The notes under the pieces are model-generated. The model ran no database searches. It was not told the DNA's origin and saw only the letters and a list, made by a program, of their open reading frames with translations. Position numbers and translations under genes: made by a program. Of a stretch of 64,000 nucleotides of DNA, positions 27,767 through 35,219 are shown piece after piece. Every line of letters starts with the position of its first letter. The first letter of the stretch is position 1. Source of the DNA: Rasiella rasia (GTDB lineage Bacteria > Bacteroidota > Bacteroidia > Flavobacteriales > Flavobacteriaceae); assembly GCF_011044175.1 (NCBI RefSeq), contig NZ_CP049057.1, forward strand, positions 2,991,501 to 3,055,500. The letters run 5' to 3'.

Positions 27767-28839
27767 TGGCAAAGTATGTACTTCAAAAAATAGGATATGC
27801 GTTATTGACGCTTTTTGGGGTTGTTACCGTTATCTTTATTTTATTTGCCATTTTACCAGGAGACCCAGCTCGTATGATGCTCGGGCAAAATGAAAATGCA
27901 GAACAACTGGCAAACGTAAAAAAGAAGTATGGCTTCGATAAGCCAATATCTAAGCAATACTTATATTATATAAACGATTTAGCTCCTCTTTCGTTTCATA
28001 GCACCAATGCCGAAGATTATACTTTTCGGTCTAACGGAAAGTATAGTGCCGCCCATTTATTTACAATTGGAGCAATAGATGTTGTAATAAAGTGGCCATA
28101 TTTAAGAGCGTCTTTTCAGAAAAACGGTAAAGAGGTGAGCGCAGTCATTAAAGAAACACTGCCCAATACCTTTGTTCTTGCCATTTCTGCTATTGTAATT
28201 GCAATGTTTCTAGGTATTTTTTTAGGAATTTTATCGGTACTTTTTAAAGATGGCTGGGTCGATAAGCTTATTCAGTTAGTCAGTACGTTTGGGATGAGTG
28301 TTCCTTCTTTTTTTAGTGCGATTATTTTTGCTTGGTTGTTTGGATATGTACTTCATGAATACACAAACTTAAATATGACCGGGAGTCTGTACGAAGTAGA
28401 TGATTTCGGAAATGGTACGTATATTCAATGGAAAAACATCATACTACCTGCTGTTGTACTAGGAATTAGACCTTTGGCAGTAGTGACTCAACTTATGCGT
28501 AACTCGTTGTTGGAAGTGTTGAGCCAAGACTATATTCGCACCGCCAAGGCAAAAGGACTTTCGTTTTGGAAAATAATTAAACGACATGCATTAAAAAATT
28601 CTTTAAATCCTGTAGTTACTGCTATTTCTGGATGGTTTGCTTCTATGCTGGCAGGAGCCGTTTTTGTAGAATACATCTTTGGCTGGAACGGTCTTGGAAA
28701 AGAAATTGTAGATGCGCTTAACACATTAGATTTACCAATTATTATGGGTGCGGTTCTGGTTATTGCCTCTTTGTTTATTGTAATCAATATCTTTGTAGAT
28801 ATAATTTACGGTTGGTTAGATCCTAAAGTGAGAACATAG
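27766..28839 (+). CDS. Peptide/nickel-type ABC transporter permease (DppB/OppB family)
   Basis: 357 residues starting with GTG in the overlap TAGTG. The binding-protein-dependent permease motif is present: DYIRTAKAKGLSFWKIIKRH (EAA-loop-like), and the N-terminus ILPGDPARMMLGQ is typical of DppB. Six membrane segments. No DppC-type partner, ATPase or binding protein is nearby; tpiA follows. So it is a lone subunit whose partners must be elsewhere, or it has another role. Confidence 0.9.
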   Translation: MAKYVLQKIGYALLTLFGVVTVIFILFAILPGDPARMMLGQNENAEQLANVKKKYGFDKPISKQYLYYINDLAPLSFHSTNAEDYTFRSNGKYSAAHLFTIGAIDVVIKWPYLRASFQKNGKEVSAVIKETLPNTFVLAISAIVIAMFLGIFLGILSVLFKDGWVDKLIQLVSTFGMSVPSFFSAIIFAWLFGYVLHEYTNLNMTGSLYEVDDFGNGTYIQWKNIILPAVVLGIRPLAVVTQLMRNSLLEVLSQDYIRTAKAKGLSFWKIIKRHALKNSLNPVVTAISGWFASMLAGAVFVEYIFGWNGLGKEIVDALNTLDLPIIMGAVLVIASLFIVINIFVDIIYGWLDPKVRT

Positions 28840-28885
28840 CCGTCATTATTTTTAACTTAGACATACGAATACAAAATATACATTT

Positions 28886-29638
28886 ATGAGACAGAAAATA
28901 GTAGCTGGAAACTGGAAGATGAATAATGATTTATCTGCTACACAAGACCTTTTAAAAGATTTGAAACAACAAGTTTTTCCAGAAGAAGTTATTGTCATGG
29001 TGGCTCCATCTTTTACAAATCTATACCCAGCTTTCGAAACCTTACGAGAGCACCCAGTTGAGGTTATTGCTCAGAATATGCATCAGTCTAAAAATGGGGC
29101 TTTTACAGGAGAGGTTTCTGCTAGTATGCTTCAGAGCGTGGGTGTGAATACAGTTATTATTGGCCATAGTGAGCGACGTGCTTATTTTCAAGAGAGTGAT
29201 GCGCAGTTAGCCGAGAAAGTAAACACAGCATTAGAGAATGATATGAAGGTGATTTTTTGCGTTGGTGAAGAGCTTGCAGATAGAAATCATGGTGATCATT
29301 TTGAAGTAATTAAAGCACAGTTGGAAAGAGGTTTGTTTCATATTGCTGAGAAGAGCTGGAAACAAATTGTTGTAGCCTATGAGCCAGTTTGGGCAATTGG
29401 AACAGGTGAAACTGCTAGTCCGCAGCAAGCTCAAGAAATGCATGCTGTTATACGTGAGACGATAACAGAGCAATACTCAAAAGCAGTTGGACAAAATCTG
29501 TCTATATTATATGGGGGTAGTGTAAAACCAACCAATGCTGCTGAAATTTTTGGAAAAGAAGATGTAGACGGTGGCTTAATTGGAGGGGCCTCTTTAAAAG
29601 CATCAGATTTCATGGCTATTGTGAATGCGTTCTCCTAA
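28886..29638 (+). CDS. tpiA: Triosephosphate isomerase
   Basis: 250 residues, standard. Start RQKIVAGNWKMN; catalytic His in VIIGHSERR; catalytic Glu in VAYEPVWAIGTG; phosphate-binding ILYGGSVKPTNA and DGGLIGGASL. Interconverts glyceraldehyde-3-phosphate and dihydroxyacetone phosphate. Followed by prmA after 22 bases. Confidence 0.98.
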   Translation: MRQKIVAGNWKMNNDLSATQDLLKDLKQQVFPEEVIVMVAPSFTNLYPAFETLREHPVEVIAQNMHQSKNGAFTGEVSASMLQSVGVNTVIIGHSERRAYFQESDAQLAEKVNTALENDMKVIFCVGEELADRNHGDHFEVIKAQLERGLFHIAEKSWKQIVVAYEPVWAIGTGETASPQQAQEMHAVIRETITEQYSKAVGQNLSILYGGSVKPTNAAEIFGKEDVDGGLIGGASLKASDFMAIVNAFS

Positions 29639-29660
29639 ACAATAACAGTACAACTAATTT

Positions 29661-30497
29661 ATGTCGAATAGCTATATTGAATACAGTTTTAATGTAAGTC
29701 CGTTACAGCCTGGTACAGAAATATTAATCGCCGAACTTGGTTACGCGGGGTTCGAAAGTTTTGTAGAAAATGAATGCGGGGTACAGGCTTACATTCAAAA
29801 AGGAGATTGGAATAAAACGATTTTAGACGGAGTTCAAATTTTGAAATCGTCTGAGTTTGCTATTACATTTCAGCAAAAAGAGATCGAACAAGTAAATTGG
29901 AATGCAGAGTGGGAAAAGAACTTTAATCCCATAGAGGTTAGTAATACCTGTGCAGTGAGAGCCCCGTTTCATACCCCGTTTCATGTACAATATGAAATTG
30001 TAATTGAACCAAAGATGAGCTTCGGAACGGGTCATCATGAAACTACATTTATGATGCTTCAACAGCTACTAGAAACTCCTTGTGAAGGGAAGAAAGTGCT
30101 AGATATGGGTTGCGGCACTGCTGTATTGGCTATTCTGGCTGCTATGAGAGGTGCCAAACCAATAGACGCGATAGATATCGATTCGTGGTGCGTAGAAAAT
30201 AGTATTGAAAATGTGGCCCGTAATGGTCAGGAACATATAAGCGTATTACTAGGAGGAGCGGAGGTCATTCCGAAGCATGAAAAATACGATATCATTATCG
30301 CAAATATTAATCGAAATATACTCTTGGAAGATATGGCAGCCTACGTGTCTGTGTTGCAAGATGGGGGTGTATTATTTTTAAGTGGTTTTTATAAAGATGA
30401 CTTGCCAATTATTACCGAATCTTGCAATAATCTGGGCTTAACATTCGTTGAAAATAGGGAGAAAAATAACTGGATTGCGGCAAAATTTGTAAATTAG
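29661..30497 (+). CDS. prmA: Ribosomal protein L11 methyltransferase
   Basis: 278 residues. The PrmA core is clear: EPKMSFGTGHHETTFMML, the SAM motif VLDMGCGTAVLAILAA, DIDSWCVENSIEN, and IIANINRNIL (the NPP/Y-like motif). It trimethylates L11 of the ribosome. Its stop overlaps an upstream GTG of clpS; tpiA-prmA-clpS is a recurring order in Flavobacteriia. Confidence 0.95.
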   Translation: MSNSYIEYSFNVSPLQPGTEILIAELGYAGFESFVENECGVQAYIQKGDWNKTILDGVQILKSSEFAITFQQKEIEQVNWNAEWEKNFNPIEVSNTCAVRAPFHTPFHVQYEIVIEPKMSFGTGHHETTFMMLQQLLETPCEGKKVLDMGCGTAVLAILAAMRGAKPIDAIDIDSWCVENSIENVARNGQEHISVLLGGAEVIPKHEKYDIIIANINRNILLEDMAAYVSVLQDGGVLFLSGFYKDDLPIITESCNNLGLTFVENREKNNWIAAKFVN

Positions 30498-30502
30498 TGA
30501 GC

Positions 30503-30778
30503 ATGAGCACCCAAGAAAAACAACTTGAAGATCTTCTGTTAGCCGAAAAGGTCAACAAACAAAACGAAATTGTACTTTACAATGACGATGTAAATACCTT
30601 CGATCATGTTATAGATACACTCATGTATGCCTGTGAGCATACACCAGAACAGGCAGAGCAATGTTCTATTATTGTGCATTACAAAGGTAAGTGTACAGTA
30701 AAAACAGGCTCGCTTTCAGAATTAAAACCCCGCTGCAGTATGTTGCTAGATGCAGGTCTTTCTGCGGAAATCGTCTAG
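30503..30778 (+). CDS. clpS: ATP-dependent Clp protease adaptor ClpS
   Basis: 91 residues from ATG at 30503; a GTG two codons earlier overlaps the prmA stop, but family members begin MSTQEK. The ClpS core is visible: IVLYNDDVNTFDHVIDTLM with the N-degron-binding Asn-Asp-Asp, then HYKGKCTVKTG. ClpS delivers N-end-rule substrates to ClpAP-type proteases. Confidence 0.93.
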   Translation: MSTQEKQLEDLLLAEKVNKQNEIVLYNDDVNTFDHVIDTLMYACEHTPEQAEQCSIIVHYKGKCTVKTGSLSELKPRCSMLLDAGLSAEIV

Positions 30779-30875
30779 GTCTAAAACAAGGAAGGATTTT
30801 TAGAGCTGCATTAAACATTTTTGGTGGCGGCTCATACTCTCAAAGATTTTTTTACCTTAGACAAAATTTTATTTT

Positions 30876-32801
30876 ATGCAAAAGCAGCTACTTCTTATAG
30901 TTATCTTACTTGCGTGTGTGCCATTTTATGCACAAGAACAAAATATAGATAGCCTTAAGCAGGTGCTTTTAACTTCTAACGATACTAGTGCTAAGGCATC
31001 TGCTTATAAATCAATTCTTCAGAATGTAACAGAAGATTCATTGGCTTTCCAAAAGTATCTTCATGAAGGGATTGATTTCTCTCGAAAAATATCAGATAAA
31101 AAAACCGAATTAGAATTGGCTTTCGCGTACTGTCAGAATTTATATGATACTGGGCACTATGATAAAGTAATTGGTAAGGTTGATTCTTTGCATTCTCTTT
31201 TTGAAAAAGAGGGGTTGATAGCGCTAAAGGCTAAATTGTATAATATAGCAGGAAGTGCCTATTGCATGAAATCTGATTATGCAAATGGCTCTGTACAATT
31301 CTTAGAATACTTAGAAACAGCAAAGCGATTAGAAGATGATCCAAAGAGTGTTGCATTGGCAAACAACAATATAGGGATGTCTTTACTCAATATGAAACGC
31401 TATAAACAAGCCATTCCGTACATAGAAAATTCGTTAGAGTTTCAGCAAAAGTATGATTCAAAAGTAAAGGCTAGAGCTCATTGGAATTTGGGTATCTGCC
31501 ATATGGAACTTTTGGAGTACGACAAAGCCTTACAAATATTTATAGCGGGTGTTGAAGAGGCAAACAGGGTGGGAGATGCGTATGGAGCAGCTGGAAACCA
31601 GACTTGCATTGCTTCTGTGCTTTCTAGACAACGAAATTTTGATGAGGGAATTCCTGCGTATATAAAAGCCTATGAGATGAGCGTTGATGCAAACCTTGAG
31701 GATTTTAAAGTAATTGAAGCACTTAGTGGTGTTATCTGGGGGTATAACATGTCATCACAAGCAGAAAAGGCAGTTAAGTATATCGCAATTGCAGACAGTA
31801 TTATTGAAGCGAATAATATGCCTGACATTAGAAACAGAGAATATCTTTTCTTTAAAAGTACCAACCTCATGCTGCGTGGTAAGCCTATGGAAGCAGATCC
31901 TTATTTTCTGAGATATGAAAAGGCTCTAGACAGTATGTATGATGTAAAGAATATTGAGATTATACAGGAAAAGGAAACCGAATTTCGAACCAAGGAAAAA
32001 GAACAGATGGTCGAGCTGCAAAAGGCAAAGCTAGACTTTCAAAACTTACTTATCATTCTGTTGGGCTGTGGTGTGGTTTTGCTTGCGCTGATTGGGTTTT
32101 TAATTTATCGTCAACAACGACTAAAAATTAAGCATCAAGAGCAAGAACAAGCTCTTAAAGAAGCTTTACACGTGCTGGAGACTACAAATAAATTAGAAGA
32201 ACAGCGTCTTCGTATTTCGAAAGAATTACACGATAATATTGGTTCTCAACTTACCTATCTTGCAAGTGCAGCGCAGAATATAGGTCATGGTATTACGTTG
32301 ACTACAACCGAAGTAACTCAAGAAAAATTAGAGAAACTTTCAGACTTTAGTCAAGAAGCAATAAGAGACTTGCGCGATACTATTTGGGTTATGAATAGAA
32401 GTTCTATTTCTTGGGACGATTTAGTAGAACGCGTAAGATATCTTACCCATAAAGTAGCAAATACAACAGGAATTGATGTTGTCGTTACAAAAACAGGTGC
32501 CGATACTGTTTTGCTAGATCCTGCGCAAACCATGAACATTTTTAGAATTATACAAGAGGCCATTAATAATGCAGTAAAACATGCACAAGCCAGTAAGATT
32601 GAAGTTGCCATTGTCGCTGATAAGCAACCTGTTGTGAAGATTATTGATAACGGAATTGGCTACAACCCCTCAGAAGTATTTAATAATAGTAATGGGTTGA
32701 CGAATATGAAATCTAGAGCACAAGTATTAGATGCTGACTTAGAAATTACAAGTACTAATAAAGGGACCGAAGTTAGTTTGAAATTACCACCTCTGTCATA
32801 A
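30876..32801 (+). CDS. TPR sensor histidine kinase (HisKA_3 type), orphan
   Basis: 641 residues. A signal peptide (MQKQLLLIVILLACVPFYAQ) is followed by about 350 residues of tetratricopeptide repeats (ALANNNIGMSLLNMKRYKQA; ARAHWNLGICHMELLEYDKA). A short coiled coil and one membrane helix (about 387-410) precede the HisKA_3 dimerisation domain with RISKELHDNIGSQL, phospho-His at residue 452. The HATPase domain shows DNGIGYNPSE and NGLTNMKSRA. Such kinases normally signal to a LuxR/NarL regulator, but none is adjacent. Confidence 0.9.
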   Translation: MQKQLLLIVILLACVPFYAQEQNIDSLKQVLLTSNDTSAKASAYKSILQNVTEDSLAFQKYLHEGIDFSRKISDKKTELELAFAYCQNLYDTGHYDKVIGKVDSLHSLFEKEGLIALKAKLYNIAGSAYCMKSDYANGSVQFLEYLETAKRLEDDPKSVALANNNIGMSLLNMKRYKQAIPYIENSLEFQQKYDSKVKARAHWNLGICHMELLEYDKALQIFIAGVEEANRVGDAYGAAGNQTCIASVLSRQRNFDEGIPAYIKAYEMSVDANLEDFKVIEALSGVIWGYNMSSQAEKAVKYIAIADSIIEANNMPDIRNREYLFFKSTNLMLRGKPMEADPYFLRYEKALDSMYDVKNIEIIQEKETEFRTKEKEQMVELQKAKLDFQNLLIILLGCGVVLLALIGFLIYRQQRLKIKHQEQEQALKEALHVLETTNKLEEQRLRISKELHDNIGSQLTYLASAAQNIGHGITLTTTEVTQEKLEKLSDFSQEAIRDLRDTIWVMNRSSISWDDLVERVRYLTHKVANTTGIDVVVTKTGADTVLLDPAQTMNIFRIIQEAINNAVKHAQASKIEVAIVADKQPVVKIIDNGIGYNPSEVFNNSNGLTNMKSRAQVLDADLEITSTNKGTEVSLKLPPLS

Positions 32802-32920
32802 CCTAATAGCCAACTACATCTTGTCGAACTGACTTTTTACATTTTTTTGACACTTTTTTGACTCCTTTATTATCCGTATTCGGTGTAGCGGTCTTACATT
32901 CGTAGGAAAGTTTACATGCT

Positions 32921-33502
32921 ATGAAATATATCCTAATCATTGTTTTGTTGAGTATAACCACCTCTGTTTTTGGTCAGAAGACTGAAACGCTTTCTATTCT
33001 AAAAGCTGATACTACCTGGGGTAAAGAAATTATTAAGTTTCCGGTAGCCTGGGCGCCAAAAGTAAAATATAAAGGATTTGAAGAGTTGCGATTCTCACCG
33101 GGCTGGAAACATCCTGAAAGTGACCAATTTTGGTCGTATGTTTTAGCATGGAATGTACAGACTGATCGAGCGCTCACCGCGGTTGAAATAGCAGCAAACC
33201 TAGAATATTATTTCGACGGTCTTATGAAACCCAACCATTGGGCACAATCGTTTCCAGAGCCTGTTGTTGTTTTGATTAAAGAAAATGAAAAAGGAAACAC
33301 AACAGAATTTAAAGGAAAAATGAAGTTTTTTGACGGTTTTCACACGGGTAAAATGATTACCAAAAACATTTTGGCGCAACAACTATTTTGTGAAACCACA
33401 GGCAAAACTATTTTAGTGTGTAGAATGTCAATAAAGGACTTTGAACACACCGTTTGGAAGGATTTGGACGAAGTTAAGCTAAAACAAGATGTATGCGAGT
33501 AG
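32921..33502 (+). CDS. Secreted protein of unknown function
   Basis: 193 residues. A signal peptide (MKYILIIVLLSITTSVFGQ) is clear. The mature part is Trp-rich (WGKEIIKFPVAWAPK; WSYVLAWNV; WKDLDEV) and seems to be a single alpha/beta domain. I do not recognise the family. It stands alone between the histidine kinase and a convergent lipoprotein gene. Confidence 0.75.
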   Translation: MKYILIIVLLSITTSVFGQKTETLSILKADTTWGKEIIKFPVAWAPKVKYKGFEELRFSPGWKHPESDQFWSYVLAWNVQTDRALTAVEIAANLEYYFDGLMKPNHWAQSFPEPVVVLIKENEKGNTTEFKGKMKFFDGFHTGKMITKNILAQQLFCETTGKTILVCRMSIKDFEHTVWKDLDEVKLKQDVCE

Positions 33503-33577
33503 TGCACAAAGCTAAACAAGCCCTAAGCTGTCTGCTCGGACTTGTTTAAAATAGTCTGGTTTTAGAAAATGTATGTT

Positions 33578-34042
33578 TTACATCGATTTTAAAAAGTACA
33601 CTTGCGTATCTTTTGAATCTAGAATTACTGTGTTTAAACCTTTCGAACTATCTAATATTAGGTCTCCCTCGTCTTCAATATTATTCTTGTTAGCATCACA
33701 ATAAAAAGCAAGATAATAAGAAGCTTTCAAAGGCTTCGGGTTTATCATAGATTCTGGTTTTTTCGGAATAGCCATAACCACGTCAAGCGGAACTGCAGTA
33801 AGCGAAACTGTTTTTCGGGCAACGACACTGGCTTTAGTGTCTGCCATAGCTTCGTCATAACCATAAAGGGTGACAACTGCCGTGGGGTTTTGAAGTTTTA
33901 TATCTGTTAAGCTTCTAAGTCTAATGGTTACAGAATTGTCTACAATTTCTTTGTCTTTAGTGTCTGACGACTTGCAGGAACTGCTACAGATTGCTATTGC
34001 ACAAATACAGATAAATGCAAATAGGTGTTTACATTGTTTCAT
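33578..34042 (-). CDS. Lipoprotein of unknown function
   Basis: 154 residues from ATG at 34042; an earlier in-frame start at 34096 adds a stretch before the signal and is less likely. The N-terminus MKQCKHLFAFICICAIAIC followed by SSSC is a lipoprotein signal. The body has mostly beta strands (VTIRLRSLTDIKLQNPTAVV) and an EF-like stretch DANKNNIEDEGD. No family recognised. Confidence 0.7.
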   Translation of the reverse strand: MKQCKHLFAFICICAIAICSSSCKSSDTKDKEIVDNSVTIRLRSLTDIKLQNPTAVVTLYGYDEAMADTKASVVARKTVSLTAVPLDVVMAIPKKPESMINPKPLKASYYLAFYCDANKNNIEDEGDLILDSSKGLNTVILDSKDTQVYFLKSM

Positions 34043-34287
34043 TTTGGTTAGTTTAAGTTGAAAATTTAAATGAATGATTAGCGGGGAGTGTTTCATAGCA
34101 CCTCGGTCATAGATCGCTATTAGATAGCAAGTTAAAATAATTTTAACAATTTAATACGAAAGAAATTTCGGACAAATAAATAGTGAGATGTGCTCAAAAA
34201 TCATTTAAAGAACGCGTTGAAAAAAGCAACATGGGTTTTGCATTTCATTTCGAAGGTTGAGCGGGCTCATTGTCTCTATAAAACACA

Positions 34288-34318
34288 AAACCACATTCTT
34301 AAAAAGAACGTGGTTTAT
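34288..34318 (-). terminator. Terminator of tRNA-Arg
   Basis: 13-bp stem with one mismatch (34288-34300 with 34304-34316) just past the tRNA 3' end on the minus strand, followed on that strand by a T-rich stretch. Confidence 0.75.
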
Positions 34319-34327
34319 TGAGTGTCG

Positions 34328-34401
34328 TGACCTCGACAGGATTCAAACCTGTAACCTCTTGAGCCGTAATCAAGTGCGCTATTCAGTTGCGCCACGAGGC
34401 C
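34328..34401 (-). tRNA. tRNA-Arg (anticodon ACG)
   Basis: 74 bases on the minus strand form a full cloverleaf. The acceptor stem pairs GGCCTCG with CGAGGTC (one G-U), and the discriminator is A. The D stem is GCGC/GCGC, the anticodon stem CTTGA/TCAAG with loop TTACGGC (anticodon ACG, read as ICG), and the T stem ACAGG/CTTGT-type with TTTGAATC loop. CCA is not encoded. Isolated tRNA gene next to apt. Confidence 0.95.
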
Positions 34402-34490
34402 GAAAATGTACTTACAAAAGAATTTTCCTTTGTTTGCGGGTGCAAATATATTTCTTTTTACCTTTATAGACAAAGTACTTCCATAAAAAG

Positions 34491-35006
34491 ATGTTGAATA
34501 TTGAACAATACATTCGAGATATTAAAGATTTTCCTAAGCAAGGGGTTGATTTCAAAGATATAACACCACTATTAGCAAATCCAGAAGCAATGAGAATTTG
34601 TGCGCAAGAATTGCTAAACCTTACAGAAATGCAGCCAATAGATAAGGTGGTGGCTATTGAAGCTAGAGGTTTTTTCTTTGCAAGCTTGTTGGCAGAAAAG
34701 TTGAATGCTGGATTCGTGCCTATACGCAAGCCTGGGAAATTACCTTTCGATACGCTAAAACAACCTTATACATTAGAATATGGAATGGATACCTTAGAAA
34801 TTCATGAAGATGCTATTCAAAAAGGAGATCTAGTTTTATTACATGACGATGTGCTGGCTACTGGAGGAACGGCCCAAGCCGCATGTAGATTGGTAGAACA
34901 ACTAGGAGGGAAGGTAGTACAATGTAACTTCTTAATAGAACTCTCCTTTTTAAAAGGAACTGAAAAATTGAAGTACTACGAAGTAAGATCGCTACTTACT
35001 TATTAA
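34491..35006 (+). CDS. apt: Adenine phosphoribosyltransferase
   Basis: 171 residues, usual size. YIRDIKDFPKQGVDFKDITP is the typical start; IEARGFFFAS and the PRPP motif VLLHDDVLATGGTAQA are present. It salvages adenine to AMP. Its stop codon shares two bases with the stop of the convergent 50-residue gene. Confidence 0.96.
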   Translation: MLNIEQYIRDIKDFPKQGVDFKDITPLLANPEAMRICAQELLNLTEMQPIDKVVAIEARGFFFASLLAEKLNAGFVPIRKPGKLPFDTLKQPYTLEYGMDTLEIHEDAIQKGDLVLLHDDVLATGGTAQAACRLVEQLGGKVVQCNFLIELSFLKGTEKLKYYEVRSLLTY

Positions 35007-35155
35007 TCCAGAGCGTTTTTTGTTACCCATAGTTTGTATGCAAAAATTGCTAACTGAAACTTTGATGCCTTTGCTAAATCCAACTTACGCTTCGTAAAAC
35101 TAGGTAACAATACTTTGTTTGCCTTTGCAAGTATTTTAAAAAGCTTTTTTTTCAT
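35003..35155 (-). CDS. Conserved 50-residue basic protein of Flavobacteriia
   Basis: Minus-strand ATG at 35155, 50 codons, TAA at 35003-35005. The product starts MKKKLFKILAKANKVLLPSF and ends YKLWVTKNALD. It is strongly basic (12 Lys/Arg, 2 Asp) and likely helical. From memory, near-identical small proteins (ending YVTKNALD) are common in Flavobacteriia and often carry the doubtful label 'SsrA-binding protein'; it is not SmpB, which is three times longer. Function unknown. It is too short for most gene finders with a 60-residue limit. Confidence 0.8.
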   Translation of the reverse strand: MKKKLFKILAKANKVLLPSFTKRKLDLAKASKFQLAIFAYKLWVTKNALD

Positions 35156-35160
35156 TTTAT

Positions 35161-35196
35161 TAAAAAAGAATAGTCTTACAATATAGTAAGACTATT
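35161..35196 (-). terminator. Terminator of the blaI-blaR operon
   Basis: 11-bp perfect stem (35169-35179 with 35186-35196), followed on the minus strand by a T-rich run at 35168-35161. It lies after the blaR-like stop and before the 50-residue gene. Confidence 0.85.
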
Positions 35197-35219
35197 CCAG
35201 ATGTTTATGGCGTTTTTGT

